DNA from: Delftia tsuruhatensis NBRC 16741
GTDB taxonomy: Bacteria; Pseudomonadota; Gammaproteobacteria; Burkholderiales; Burkholderiaceae_C
Assembly (NCBI RefSeq): GCF_001571325.1
Contig: NZ_BCTO01000078.1
Coordinates: forward strand, 1-40,192
Reading direction: 5' to 3'
Length of the DNA stretch: 40,192 nt
The stretch's first letter is position 1; each line of letters starts with the position of its first letter. A program made the position numbers and the translations under genes. Positions 7,397-16,461 of the stretch are shown here, in pieces. A model generated the notes under the pieces. The model ran no database searches and was not told the DNA's origin. It worked only from the letters and a program-made list of their open reading frames with translations.

Positions 7397-7876
7397 ATGA
7401 AACTCGTCATCCGCACAGCCATCGTCGCCGCCTCGCTGCTCGCGGCCACCGCCCAGGCGCAAGTCACCGTCAAAGATGCCTGGGTGCGCGCCACCGTACC
7501 GCAACAGAAAGCCACCGGCGCCTTCATGCAGTTGAAGGCAACCAAGAATAGCAAGCTGGTCTCGGCCAGCTCGCCGCTTACGCCCGCCGTCGAGGTCCAC
7601 GAGATGGCCATGCAGGACAACGTGATGAAGATGCGCCAGGTGCCGGCCGTCGAGCTGCCCGCAGGCAAGACCGTGGAACTCAAGCCCGGCGGCTACCACG
7701 TGATGCTGATGGACCTGAAGCAGCAGGTGAAGGAAGGCGACACGGTGCCTCTGACCCTCGTCATCGAGGGCCCGGACGGCAAGCGCGAATCGGTCGAAGT
7801 GAAGGCTCCCGTGCGTGCGCTCAACGCCAGCGCCCAGCCGGCTGGCCACGATGCCCAGGGCGGCCACAAGCACTGA
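7397..7876 (+). CDS. Periplasmic copper chaperone PCu(A)C
   Basis: This 159-residue protein has a clear signal peptide (MKLVIRTAIVAASLLAATAQA, then Q) and a PCuAC/DUF461 domain. The Cu(I) ligands are visible: His-Glu-Met in EVHEMAMQ, Met in VMKMRQV, and His with Met in GGYHVMLMDLK. The last 15 or so residues are His-rich (GHDAQGGHKH) and may bind more metal. It should carry copper in the periplasm, typically handing it on together with SCO proteins for oxidase assembly or for tolerance. An AAGGAG ribosome-binding site precedes the ATG. It is complete although its upstream sco partner is truncated. Confidence 0.92.
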   Translation: MKLVIRTAIVAASLLAATAQAQVTVKDAWVRATVPQQKATGAFMQLKATKNSKLVSASSPLTPAVEVHEMAMQDNVMKMRQVPAVELPAGKTVELKPGGYHVMLMDLKQQVKEGDTVPLTLVIEGPDGKRESVEVKAPVRALNASAQPAGHDAQGGHKH

Positions 7877-7992
7877 AGCACTTGGCGGGTGGGTGAATGG
7901 CGCACCTGTAGCACACCCCACCGCTTGCAGCCCTCGAAATTCGAAGCCGCGATGCCAACTCCCGCAACCTAGGTCACGCATAGCCAAAAAGC
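7877..7992. other. Gap between PCu(A)C gene and the trb operon end
   Basis: The two genes converge here. I see no gene and no convincing terminator hairpin. Confidence 0.4.
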
Positions 7993-8268
7993 TCACGGCG
8001 TACGGCAACCGGAGATGGTTACTCCACCAGCGTTTTGCAATGCGTGTTTACTAGCGCTGTTTCTCTGAAACCCACGGTCTCCTTGCATGAAGGCCTCTAG
8101 CATGTGCGGGATCAGCGTCGTGGCATCGACCGCTTCGCCGTACACCTGCGCGTGCAGCGCGGCGTAACGGTCGAGGTCGGCTTTCAGGCTGACCGGGCAC
8201 GCAAAGGCCAGCTTGACGCTCTCGACCTTGGGCAGCGGCCCAAGCCGCAACTTCCTGGTGGTGTTCAT
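7993..8268 (-). CDS. DUF2274 family protein, last gene of the trb operon
   Basis: This small protein (91 residues as read) opens with MNTTRKLRLGPLPKVESVKLAFACPVSLKADLDRYAALHA and contains TLIPHMLEAFMQGDRGFQR, matching the DUF2274 family that follows trbI in Tn4371-type elements. Its role is unknown. The ATG overlaps the trbI stop (ATGA at 8265-8268). Family members usually end soon after the GDRGF block. The last 20 or so residues here (SASKHALQNAGGVTISGCRTP) look unlike a conserved domain and may be read-through into cargo DNA, which would place the backbone-cargo junction near 8040. Confidence 0.8.
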   Translation of the reverse strand: MNTTRKLRLGPLPKVESVKLAFACPVSLKADLDRYAALHAQVYGEAVDATTLIPHMLEAFMQGDRGFQRNSASKHALQNAGGVTISGCRTP

Positions 8269-9540
8269 TTCGCAATTCCACGGTTGAAGAACATAGGCTG
8301 GTACGGCCGCAGCACAAAATCGCGGTTGACGATGATCCGCACCGGCAGGCCCGGCCGCTCGGTCAGCGTCGGCTGGATGTTCATGTTGCGCCGGGTCATC
8401 TCTTGGCCGACCTGGTTGATGCTGTCCTGCGCGCTATCGCGCCCAGCGATCACGATGCGGTTGCCATCCTGCCGGTTTTCCGGTGCGGCCAACTCGGCAC
8501 CCACGCCCAGCAGGGTCGTCAGCGCCGCACCCGCGAAGACGCGATCCCAATGCCAATCGACGCCATCCTCCAGGCCGGAATAGCCGGCAGGGTCAGTGCC
8601 CGCCAGGTTGTCTAGCTTCAGCGAGGACGTGTCCGGCAGGATGACGCGGTTCCACACCACCTGTACGCGGCTCTGCCCGTAGCTCACCTGGCTGTTGTAC
8701 TTGCCCAGGATGCGCGATCCCTGTGGGATCAGCAGGAACTTGCCAGTGGCCGTGTCATAGACCGGCTCCGTCACCGTGGCTATCACGTCGCCCGGCAGAT
8801 CGGACTTGATGCCCGTCACCAGCGCGCCCGCGATCACCGTTCCCGCCATGACCTGATACGGCGAGGCCGGCATCTGGAGATTGCCGGAATTGCGGGTTTC
8901 CGTAGAACCGCCTTTCAGGAAAGCCTCTTTCTGGTCTTGCCGGTTCTGCACGGCTGTCGGGTCGGATGGCTGGGCCGCCGTCGAGGCCGGGCCAGCGGCC
9001 AGCGGCCAGCGGGTCGAAGCCCGCCAAGGCGCTGCCGGGCGCAGCCGCAGCGGCTTGCGCCGTGACCGGCGCGGTGGCCTTGCCTTGGTTGCCCGAGCGG
9101 AAAAACACCGACGAGTTCGCCGCCGCATCGGCCTCCTTGCGCCACGCATCCGCCGGATCATGTCCCGGCGGTGCGTAGGCCGGCGTCACCGGCTGCTGCG
9201 ACTTCACGATGGCTGGGCCGAGATCACCCGGCAGCGGCGGCCCCAGCTCGGGCACCTTCGGCGGCAGCTTCGAGTAGTCGGCCGGCAGACCATCCAGCCC
9301 CTCGGACTTCGAGACGCGATCGACGTTGTAAAGCTCGGTCTGCTCGCCCGTGCCGCGCCGGTGCGGCTGCAATGACCAGATCGTGGCCCCGAGCACGGCG
9401 ACCGACAGGACGCCGACGAGGATGGCCAGCGTGCGCCGGTTCAGGCGCGTGACCGGGCGCGGCTGGGCGCGCAGCGCCACCGCCTCGGGCGCGACCTTGC
9501 CCGCCTGCGCCGCAAGATCAGGGGAATCGTCCTGGCTCAT
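8265..9540 (-). pseudogene. trbI: Conjugal transfer protein TrbI (VirB10), frameshifted
   Basis: TrbI/VirB10 spans the inner membrane and forms part of the outer-membrane core of the conjugation channel. Two minus-strand frames together make one protein. Frame 1 (from the ATG at 9540) has the cytoplasmic tail, a membrane segment (TLAILVGVLSVAVLGATIW) and a Pro-rich periplasmic linker, and then leaves the family at about residue 180. Frame 2 carries the TrbI domain (PSDPTAVQNRQDQKEAFL... ending MFFNRGIAK) to 8265. The switch coincides with three tandem copies of a 7-bp unit at 8991-9011. Removing one copy restores FDPLAAGPASTAA and a single frame of 422 residues, the usual TrbI size. As sequenced it should not make full-length TrbI. 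Confidence 0.9.
8991..9011. repeat. Three tandem 7-bp units causing the trbI frameshift
   Basis: GCCAGCG occurs three times in a row on the plus strand (8991-8997, 8998-9004, 9005-9011). Two copies keep trbI in frame; three shift it. This is the classic product of replication slippage and could revert the same way. Confidence 0.9.
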
Positions 9541-9542
9541 GG

Positions 9543-10544
9543 TCAGTTCCTCCGTGTGCCGTCCGTGCGCTCAATCCGCACCACGTCGCCTTTGTCCCCG
9601 CCCAGGCGCAGTTCGGCCGCGCCGAACAGGCGATCAACGATGTAGTACGGCGCACGGAATCGGTAGTTCACCAGTTGCCCGTCGCCTTGCGCGCCGATCA
9701 CGAACAGCGGCGGCAGCTCGCCCTGGGCGATGCCGGGCGGGAACTGGATGTAGACCTTCTCGCCGTCATCGAAAGCACGCAGCGGCTTCCACGGCGGATT
9801 GCTGCCGCTGATGGCATAGCGGAAACGGATCTTCTCCAGCGACAGGCCGCTATCGACCGGGGCGGCGGCGCTGGCCGCCTGCGCCTGGCGCTGCAAGGCC
9901 AGCATCTTGTCCTTCGGGTACTCCCAGGACACCGACGCCATCCACGTCTTTTCGGTCGAAGTCAGCTCCAGCAGATACGTCCGGCGGCTGGTGGTGATGA
10001 CCAGATTGGTCTTCAAGCCCGAGCGGATCGGCTTGACCATCACGTTGACGCGCAGAGCCTCACCGCTGCCGCTCGACGTGTCCCCGACGATCCAGCGCAC
10101 CGTGTCGCCGGCCGCGACCGTCACCAGTTCCTCGCCGGGCTGCAGCGAAACCACCGTCACGCGGCCCACGGCCGCATAGAGCTGGTAAAGCGCGCCATCG
10201 GTAAAGGGCCAGACCTGGATCGCGTTGACGTAGCCTTCGCGCGTGGGCGCGACACGGGCCTCGGCATTGGCGCGCGAGACGCGCACTTTCTCATCCGCGG
10301 GTTCCGGCGCGGGCTTGGCCTCCTCGGTCTCTGGCAGTGGTTTCAACTGCGACGGCAGCGCGAGCGGCTGCGGCACCGTGACCACCTCCACCGGTTTTGG
10401 TGGCTCCGGCAGCGGCTGGGCCTGCACCGGCTCATCGAGCGAAATGGTCGGTGGCGGCTTGCCCTGAGTAGCGCAGCCAGAGAACAGCACGGTCGAAGCC
10501 AGAAGCATCACCGGCAAGGCGGATTTACGGAAAAGATCATTCAT
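9543..10544 (-). CDS. trbG: Conjugal transfer protein TrbG (VirB9)
   Basis: This 333-residue periplasmic/outer-membrane core subunit of the mating-pair channel has a lipoprotein signal with a lipobox near residue 24 (VLFSGC). A Pro/Glu-rich linker and a VirB9/CagX domain follow, starting around YVNAIQVWPFTDGALYQLYAAVGRVTVVSLQPGEEL. The VirB9 C-terminal lobe (PPLFVIGAQGDGQLVNYRFRAPYYIVDRLF) is intact. The stop lies 2 bases before the trbI start, and the ATG overlaps the trbF stop by 4 bases. Confidence 0.93.
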   Translation of the reverse strand: MNDLFRKSALPVMLLASTVLFSGCATQGKPPPTISLDEPVQAQPLPEPPKPVEVVTVPQPLALPSQLKPLPETEEAKPAPEPADEKVRVSRANAEARVAPTREGYVNAIQVWPFTDGALYQLYAAVGRVTVVSLQPGEELVTVAAGDTVRWIVGDTSSGSGEALRVNVMVKPIRSGLKTNLVITTSRRTYLLELTSTEKTWMASVSWEYPKDKMLALQRQAQAASAAAPVDSGLSLEKIRFRYAISGSNPPWKPLRAFDDGEKVYIQFPPGIAQGELPPLFVIGAQGDGQLVNYRFRAPYYIVDRLFGAAELRLGGDKGDVVRIERTDGTRRN

Positions 10545-11245
10545 GGTTTTGCTCCTTCGTTAGCTTCCAGTTCGCGGCTCCACGACAGCCCGTTGACGTA
10601 GATGCCCAGGGGGTTCTTGCGCAGACGCTGCTCGGTGCGCGGGGTTTGCAGCACCGTGGAAATCACCGCGTTCCAGCGTTCGGTGCGATCCAGCGCGCCA
10701 TTGACGAAGCGCGTTTCCGTCCAGCGCACGTTGAAAGACGTGTCGCTGGCGCGGGTCACGCTGGTGATCTGCACCGTCACCGACTCCTTGCCGATGCGCG
10801 CGAACGGGTCATTCGTGCGGGCGTACTCGTTGAGCACGACCGCGCCTTTGTCGGTCGTGTAGTCGTAGGCATCGAGCCAGTTCTGCCGCACCACGATGGG
10901 GTCGATGGACAGCGAGCGCACCAGGCCGATGAAGCGGCCCAGGTGGTAGGCGATCTGCGCATCGCTGGGCTTGTAGGGCGTGGCGGCCTCGCCGACAGCG
11001 CGCACCTGGCCCGCGTTGTCCACCTCAATGACGTAGGGCGTGACGATGGACTGCGCCGAGCGCCAGACTAGGCCGCCCGCCATCAGCACGGCCAGCGTGA
11101 GGCAGCCAAAGGCCATGAAACGCCAGTTTCTGGCCTGCACGCGGGCCGAGCCGATGCGCTCGTCCCAAACCTGGGCGGCGGATTGATACGGAGTAGCAGG
11201 CTGTGGCGTATCGGCGTAGCGCACCTGCGGTCGTTTGAATCGCAT
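10541..11245 (-). CDS. trbF: Conjugal transfer protein TrbF (VirB8)
   Basis: This 234-residue bitopic inner-membrane protein is of the VirB8 family. It has a short cytoplasmic tail, one membrane helix (about 45-64, FMAFGCLTLAVLMAGGLVW) and a periplasmic VirB8 domain with the expected segments FIGLVRSLSIDPIVVRQNWLDAY and VRWTETRFVNG. VirB8 proteins nucleate assembly of the type IV secretion channel. It is read after trbL across an 18-base gap. Confidence 0.93.
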   Translation of the reverse strand: MRFKRPQVRYADTPQPATPYQSAAQVWDERIGSARVQARNWRFMAFGCLTLAVLMAGGLVWRSAQSIVTPYVIEVDNAGQVRAVGEAATPYKPSDAQIAYHLGRFIGLVRSLSIDPIVVRQNWLDAYDYTTDKGAVVLNEYARTNDPFARIGKESVTVQITSVTRASDTSFNVRWTETRFVNGALDRTERWNAVISTVLQTPRTEQRLRKNPLGIYVNGLSWSRELEANEGAKP

Positions 11246-11263
11246 GGGAGTTCTCCTTGAAGA

Positions 11264-12616
11264 TCAGGAATCGGAATCGCGCAGGCTCGGGCCTTGGCTG
11301 GAGCTGCCGCCATCGCCGCCGCGCAGCGTGTGGGCGGCGGTCGTCGCGGCATGGGTGAGCTGCTGCCTGCGATGCAGGCGCTTGGCCCAGGCGGGTTGCG
11401 CGGTGGATGGGGTTGGCTCGTTTGCAGCCTGTGCGGCACCGCCCCCTGACGCCGATCCGGCGTCATCGGGCCGGAAGGCGGCGGCGACACGCTCCTTCAT
11501 CGAGCGCGCACCATCAGCCACCTTCTGCCCGGCCGCCTGCGCGCCGGTCTTGGCGACATTGCCCACGCCGGCGGCGGCGCCCTTGAGGCCACCGCCGGCG
11601 GATGCAGAACCCGCCTGAAACGCCGACCGCGCGCTGCTGGCGGCCCCAGTGGCGGCACGCGCTCCGCTACCGGCCAGCTTGGCGGCTGCGGGCGCCATGC
11701 GCGCCCCGGCGGCGACTGCGCCGCCGACGCCCGTAGCCGCAGCGCCCACGGCAACAGCAGCGCCGGCCGCGCCCAGCGCCGCACCGGCCATCGCACCTGC
11801 GCCGAGCTGCGGGCTGCCGGACACCAGCCCGGTTGCAATGCCCGGCCCGAAGATGCCCAAGGCCAGCAGCGTCAGCGAGGCCAGCATCACGACCACGGAG
11901 TGGTCGATGGATGGTTCGGCGGGCTGTACCTGAAACTCGGCGAACAGGCCCGAGCCGATGCCCACGATCACCGCCAGCACCAGCACCTTGATGCCGGACG
12001 ACACCACGTTGCCCAGCACCTTCTCGGCGAGAAATGCGGTCTTGTTCCAGAGCGCGAACGGCACCAGCACGAAGCCGGCAAGCGTGGTCAGCTTGAACTC
12101 GATCAGCGTGATGAAAAGCTGGATCGCCAGCACGAAGAAGCACAGCAGGACGATCAGCCAAGCGAGGAACATCACGACGATGGGCGTGATGTTCACGAAG
12201 ACTTCGGGGAAGCCCGCCATGTCGCCGATCTGTTTCAGGATCGGCGCACCGGCGTCGATGCCGACCTTCGCCAGCCGGCCCGGTTGCAGGAAGTTCTCCA
12301 TGCTCAGGGTCGAGCCGCTGGCCGTCAGGCCCAGCCCGGCGAAGGAGCGGAACACGATGCCAGCCAACCAGTTGAAGTTGCCGATGATGTAGGCGAAGGC
12401 GCCGACGTACAGCACCTTGCGGATCAGCTTGGCGATCACGTCCTCGCCCTGGCCGGTGGCATGGCTCATCGCCCAGAACAGCCCGGCGAGCGTCATGTCG
12501 ATGACGATCAGCGTGGCGGTCAGAAACGCCACTTCGCCGTGCAACAGGCCAAAGCCCGAGTCGATGTAGCGCGAGAAGGTGTCAAGGAAGCGGTCGATGA
12601 CCGTCACGTCGTTCAT
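11264..12616 (-). CDS. trbL: Conjugal transfer protein TrbL (VirB6)
   Basis: This 450-residue polytopic inner-membrane protein has six or so hydrophobic segments in its first 260 residues, including AFLTATLIVIDMTLAGLFWAM, ITPIVVMFLAWLIVLLCFFVLAIQ and VLVLAVIVGIGSGLFAEF. The long tail (about 270-450) is Ala/Gly-rich and of low complexity, as in other TrbL proteins. VirB6-type proteins help DNA substrates cross the inner membrane. The ATG overlaps the stop of the trbK-like gene by 4 bases. Confidence 0.93.
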   Translation of the reverse strand: MNDVTVIDRFLDTFSRYIDSGFGLLHGEVAFLTATLIVIDMTLAGLFWAMSHATGQGEDVIAKLIRKVLYVGAFAYIIGNFNWLAGIVFRSFAGLGLTASGSTLSMENFLQPGRLAKVGIDAGAPILKQIGDMAGFPEVFVNITPIVVMFLAWLIVLLCFFVLAIQLFITLIEFKLTTLAGFVLVPFALWNKTAFLAEKVLGNVVSSGIKVLVLAVIVGIGSGLFAEFQVQPAEPSIDHSVVVMLASLTLLALGIFGPGIATGLVSGSPQLGAGAMAGAALGAAGAAVAVGAAATGVGGAVAAGARMAPAAAKLAGSGARAATGAASSARSAFQAGSASAGGGLKGAAAGVGNVAKTGAQAAGQKVADGARSMKERVAAAFRPDDAGSASGGGAAQAANEPTPSTAQPAWAKRLHRRQQLTHAATTAAHTLRGGDGGSSSQGPSLRDSDS

Positions 12617-12939
12617 GGCGAGTCCTCCTGCCCAGGCAGAGCGATTGCCGCGCTGCCATCGGCGGGTTCATCGAAGCTGGGCGGGATCGGCGGCAGGTCG
12701 GCCAGCGTCTGGTACTCATTCGGCCCGGCCTGGCCGGAGAGAAAGCGCCGCAGGTCGGCCTGTGCCACCTGCGCGCAAAACGCGCCGTCGTGCGCGCCCG
12801 CGCGGCACTGCGCGCGCAGCGCGTGCAACCGGGCCGGGTCGGCGGCGAGCGCATTCACCGACACTTGCTGCGGCCGGTCACAGCCGGCCAGCACCAGCGC
12901 ATGAATGGCGAAAGCAAACACGACGGGCGTGCGTTGCAT
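12613..12939 (-). CDS. trbK: TrbK-like entry-exclusion lipoprotein
   Basis: This 108-residue protein has a lipoprotein signal (VVFAFAIHALVLAGC, lipid-anchor Cys near residue 19). The mature part has LAADPARLHALRAQCRAG, a second Cys in AFCAQVAQADLRRFLSG and a Pro-rich tail. The position between trbJ and trbL, and the lipobox with a two-Cys core, fit TrbK, the exclusion factor that blocks entry of the same element. I placed the start at 12939 because the longer upstream frame has no signal peptide and runs through trbJ. A related lipoprotein is encoded at 20574-20801. Confidence 0.82.
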   Translation of the reverse strand: MQRTPVVFAFAIHALVLAGCDRPQQVSVNALAADPARLHALRAQCRAGAHDGAFCAQVAQADLRRFLSGQAGPNEYQTLADLPPIPPSFDEPADGSAAIALPGQEDSP

Positions 12940-12950
12940 GGCAGCCTCCG

Positions 12951-13706
12951 TCAGCGGTTGTAGAAATTGACGGGCTGCGGCGTGTACGGCGTGCCTTCGC
13001 CCAGGAAGCGGCGCGTCACTTCGCGCCCGCGCTCCGTGGCCGCCGCCTGCCGCGCCAGTTCCAGCGAGGCCGCGCGGTCTTGCGTGATCTGGAGCCGCTG
13101 CGTCTGGATCGACTGCTTGGCCTGCAAGGCCAGCAACTGGTTCATGGCCTGCATCGCTTGCAGCGCGCCCTCGGCCGACTGGCTCTTGCCCACGAGGTCG
13201 GCCAGCACGCTTTCGTCGTCGCTCAGGTTCTGCGACGCCTGGGCCTGCATCTGCATGGTCGTTTGCAGGCCGTTGAGCGTGTTCTTCCAACGCTCCTGCG
13301 CATCGAGGTACATCTGATTGCCGCTCACCGTGGCGGCGTACTTCTCGGGATACAGGCGCACGAATTCGCGGTCGATGCTTGTCACTTCGTAGGCCAAGCC
13401 CTTGGCCTGCGCGATCAGTCGCTGGGTGGTCGCCAGGTTCGCGCGCAACTGGCCGACCACGCTGGACGGCAGGCTGGCCAGGTTGCGCGCCTGGTTGATG
13501 AGCATCTGCGCTTCGTGCTGGAGTTGCTGGATCTGGTTATTGATCTGCTCCAGCGTGCGAACGGCGGTGAGCGTGTTCTGCACCAGATTGGTCGGGTCGA
13601 GCACGATGTCGCCGACGCCGAACAAGGCGTGGGCGGGTTGCGCGATGCCGAATGCGAGCACGCAGGCGGCGGTCAACGCGGCGAGCTTGGGGGTATGCAA
13701 TTTCAT
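12951..13706 (-). CDS. trbJ: Conjugal transfer protein TrbJ (VirB5)
   Basis: This 251-residue exported protein has a Sec signal peptide (LAALTAACVLAFGIAQPAHA) and then long amphipathic helices (NNQIQQLQHEAQMLINQARN). A Gln-rich central region (QTTMQMQAQASQNLSDDESVLADLVGKSQSAEGALQAMQAMNQ) is typical of VirB5/TrbJ pilus-associated subunits. Its start overlaps the trbE stop (ATGA at 13703-13706). Confidence 0.93.
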   Translation of the reverse strand: MKLHTPKLAALTAACVLAFGIAQPAHALFGVGDIVLDPTNLVQNTLTAVRTLEQINNQIQQLQHEAQMLINQARNLASLPSSVVGQLRANLATTQRLIAQAKGLAYEVTSIDREFVRLYPEKYAATVSGNQMYLDAQERWKNTLNGLQTTMQMQAQASQNLSDDESVLADLVGKSQSAEGALQAMQAMNQLLALQAKQSIQTQRLQITQDRAASLELARQAAATERGREVTRRFLGEGTPYTPQPVNFYNR

Positions 13707-16174
13707 AGTTGGTTCTCCTGGGGGTGGTCAGCGGTACGGAGGGAACCCGGCGCGTAGCCGGGGAACGAGGGCAGCAGGTCGGCCGCCCAATCGAGGCCGC
13801 GATGGCGCAGCCAGGCGCCCGCGAAGCCGGGCACGCCGGCGTCCTGCGGCACGCGGCCAAGAACCTCATCAATGGCGCGCTGGTCTTGCGGCGTGGAAGC
13901 ACCCGCGAAGGCCAGCGTCGCCGGCCCCAGGTCGAGGTCGAACACGCGGTTGCCGAGGCGGGATTGGTAGTAGTAGTCGCGCTTGGGCTGCGCGGTGGCG
14001 ACGATCTCGATCTGCCGGCTGTTGAGGCCGAAGCCCTCGTAGATCGCGCGAATCTGCGGTTCGGTCGCTTGCGGGTTCGGCAAGAAAATCCGGCTCGCGC
14101 AGCTTTCGATGATGGCCGGCGCGATGGCCGAATCCTTCACGTCCGCGAGCGACTGCGTGGCGAAGATGACACTGACGTTCTTCTTGCGCAGCGTCTTGAG
14201 CCACTGGCGGATGCGCGCCGCAAACACCGGGTCATCGAGGAACAGCCAGGCTTCATCGAGGATCAGCAGCGTGGGCGCACCATCCAGCCGCTCCTCGAAG
14301 CGCGCGAACAGGTAGCGCAGCACCGCGAGCACAGCAGCCTTGCTGTGCATCAGCTCCTCCATCTCGAACGCCTGCACGTCGGATGTGCCGAGGCGGTCGT
14401 GGTCGGCATCCAGCAGCCTGCCGTGCGCGCCGCCCAGGACGTAGGGCGCGAGTGCCTGGCGCAAGGTGTTCGATTGCAGCAAGGCCGTCAGGCCCGTGAG
14501 CGTGCGCTGCTCCACCGGCGCGCTGGCCAGGCTCCCCAGCGCAGACCAGATGGCCGCCTTCTCGTCCGGGCCGACGGCCGCGCCTTCGTGCAGCAGGCGG
14601 CCTTCCACCCATTCGCTGGCCCAGGTGCGGTAGCCCTCTCGGTCGATGCGCGCCAGCGGCTGGAAGGCGATCTCGTCGTCCGCGCCCAGGTCGTAGTGCT
14701 CGCCGCCCATGCCCAGGATGGCCGCGCGGATCGAGCGCCCCATGTCGAAGGCGAAGATGCGCGAGCCGCGATAGCGGTGGAACTGCATCGCCATCGTCGC
14801 CAGCAGCACCGACTTGCCCATGCCGATGGGGCCAACCACCAGCGTGTTGCCCACGTCGCCGATGTGCGTCACCAGCCGGAACGGCGTGGCGCCGTCTGTG
14901 CGCGTGACGATCAGCGGCGGCCCATCGAGATGCGCATTGCGTTCCTGGCCGGCCCATACCGCCGACACCGGCATCATGTGCGCCAGGTTCAGCGTCGAGA
15001 CGATGGGCTGGCGGACATTGGCGTATGCGTTGCCCGGAATGGACGACAGCCACGCATCCACGGCGTTGAGCGTTTCGGGGATGGTGACGAAGCCGCGCCC
15101 CTGGATGACGCGCTCCACCATGCGCAGCTTCTCGTCGGCAACGGCGGCGTCCGCGTCCATGACGGTGACGGTCGCCGTCAGGTAGCCGAAGGCGACCTGA
15201 TCGCTGCCCAGCTCCTGCAAGGCAGCATCGGCGTCGGCGGCCTTGTTGTTGGCGTCGGTATCGACCAGCGGGCTTTCCTGCTGGAAGATCGTCTCGCGCA
15301 GCAACGCGATGACGTTCTTCCTTTTCGCAAACCACTGGCGGCGCAGTCGGGCGAGTTCTTTTTCCGCCTCGGCTTTGTCGAGGCACAGAAAGCGCGTACT
15401 CCAGCGATACGCGAAGCCCAGGCGGTTGAGGTCGTCCAGAATCCCCGGCCAGGTCGAGGTCGGGAAACCGCGCACCGACACCACGCGCAGGTGCTGGTCG
15501 CCCAGCATCGGCGCCAGGCCACCGACCAGCGCGGAATCGGTCAGCAGCGCGTCGATGTGGAACGGCACTTCGGGAACGCCGACGCGGTAGCGGCGCGTCG
15601 AGACGGTCGAATGCAGGTAGGTCAACGTCTGGCTGTCATCAAGCCAGGCGATCTCCGGCATCACGCCATCGAGCAGGTCGAAGATGCGATCCGTTTCAGC
15701 GACGAAGGCGTGCAGCCGCTCGCGCCAATCCACGCCTTCGGTGGGCCGGTTTTCGTACAGCAGGCCCGCGGCCCGAGCACGGGATTCCTCGGACGGCAGG
15801 TAGGCCAGCGTCAGGTGATAGCCGCTCTCGAAGTGGTTGCCCGAATCCTCGAAGGCGGCGCGGCGTTCTTCATCGACCAGCCAGGACAGCGGTTCGGGGA
15901 AATCGGAGTGCGGGTAGTCGGCGGCAGACCGGCGCTCGGCTTCGATGAACAGCGCCCAGCCCGAACCCAGGCGGCGCAGCGCGTTGTTCAAGCGCGCCGA
16001 TGTGGCGATCAGCTCGCCTTGCGTCGCGCTGTCGAGGTCGGGGCCACGAAAGCGCGCCGTGCGCTGGAAGCTGCCGTCCTTGTTCAAGACGACGCCCGGT
16101 GCCACCAGTCCGGCCCAGGGCAGCCAGTCGGCGAGCAAGGCCGGTCGCTGGCGGTATTCGGCGAGGTTCAGCAT
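13703..16174 (-). CDS. trbE: Conjugal transfer ATPase TrbE (VirB4)
   Basis: This 823-residue VirB4-type ATPase energises assembly of the mating channel and pilus at the inner membrane. The N-terminal CagE/TrbE domain begins MLNLAEYRQRPALLADWLPW. Walker A (GPIGMGKS) is near residue 450 and Walker B (LLILDEAWLFLDD) near 640. I chose the ATG at 16174 because the family starts at MLNLAEYR; the 47 codons upstream in the same frame are Arg/Ala-rich and out of family. The protein looks complete. Confidence 0.95.
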   Translation of the reverse strand: MLNLAEYRQRPALLADWLPWAGLVAPGVVLNKDGSFQRTARFRGPDLDSATQGELIATSARLNNALRRLGSGWALFIEAERRSAADYPHSDFPEPLSWLVDEERRAAFEDSGNHFESGYHLTLAYLPSEESRARAAGLLYENRPTEGVDWRERLHAFVAETDRIFDLLDGVMPEIAWLDDSQTLTYLHSTVSTRRYRVGVPEVPFHIDALLTDSALVGGLAPMLGDQHLRVVSVRGFPTSTWPGILDDLNRLGFAYRWSTRFLCLDKAEAEKELARLRRQWFAKRKNVIALLRETIFQQESPLVDTDANNKAADADAALQELGSDQVAFGYLTATVTVMDADAAVADEKLRMVERVIQGRGFVTIPETLNAVDAWLSSIPGNAYANVRQPIVSTLNLAHMMPVSAVWAGQERNAHLDGPPLIVTRTDGATPFRLVTHIGDVGNTLVVGPIGMGKSVLLATMAMQFHRYRGSRIFAFDMGRSIRAAILGMGGEHYDLGADDEIAFQPLARIDREGYRTWASEWVEGRLLHEGAAVGPDEKAAIWSALGSLASAPVEQRTLTGLTALLQSNTLRQALAPYVLGGAHGRLLDADHDRLGTSDVQAFEMEELMHSKAAVLAVLRYLFARFEERLDGAPTLLILDEAWLFLDDPVFAARIRQWLKTLRKKNVSVIFATQSLADVKDSAIAPAIIESCASRIFLPNPQATEPQIRAIYEGFGLNSRQIEIVATAQPKRDYYYQSRLGNRVFDLDLGPATLAFAGASTPQDQRAIDEVLGRVPQDAGVPGFAGAWLRHRGLDWAADLLPSFPGYAPGSLRTADHPQENQL

Positions 16175-16188
16175 CGCGGCGTCCTCCC

Positions 16189-16461
16189 CTACACGTCCAG
16201 CAGCGGGCGGTGCTTGATGTGCCGCGCGAACACGGCCATGAACTGCGGATCGACGCGCGCGCCCCGCATCGCCAGCGAATGGCCGACGATCCAGAGCACG
16301 ACACCGGGAATCCACAGTTGCAGGCCTAGCCCGACAGCGGCGGCCAAGGTGCCGTTGGCGATCGCCACGGTGCGCGGTGCGCCGCCCAGCAGGATCGGCT
16401 CGGTGAGCGAGCGATGCAGCGGCACCTCGAACCCGGCCGCGAAGGTGTCCGGGGCACTCAT
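16189..16461 (-). CDS. trbD: Conjugal transfer protein TrbD (VirB3)
   Basis: This 90-residue VirB3-type inner-membrane protein has the family start FEVPLHRSLTEPILLGGAPR, a hydrophobic hairpin (about 32-58) and a short cytoplasmic end. It partners TrbE at the channel base. Its ATG overlaps the trbC stop by 4 bases, and 14 bases separate its stop from the trbE start. Confidence 0.93.
   Translation of the reverse strand: MSAPDTFAAGFEVPLHRSLTEPILLGGAPRTVAIANGTLAAAVGLGLQLWIPGVVLWIVGHSLAMRGARVDPQFMAVFARHIKHRPLLDV

Noticed and set aside
8265..9161. A separate 298-residue gene starting with an Arg-rich N-terminus
   Set aside because: Its first 55 or so residues are out of family and the rest is the TrbI C-terminal domain. 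It is the second half of a frameshifted trbI.
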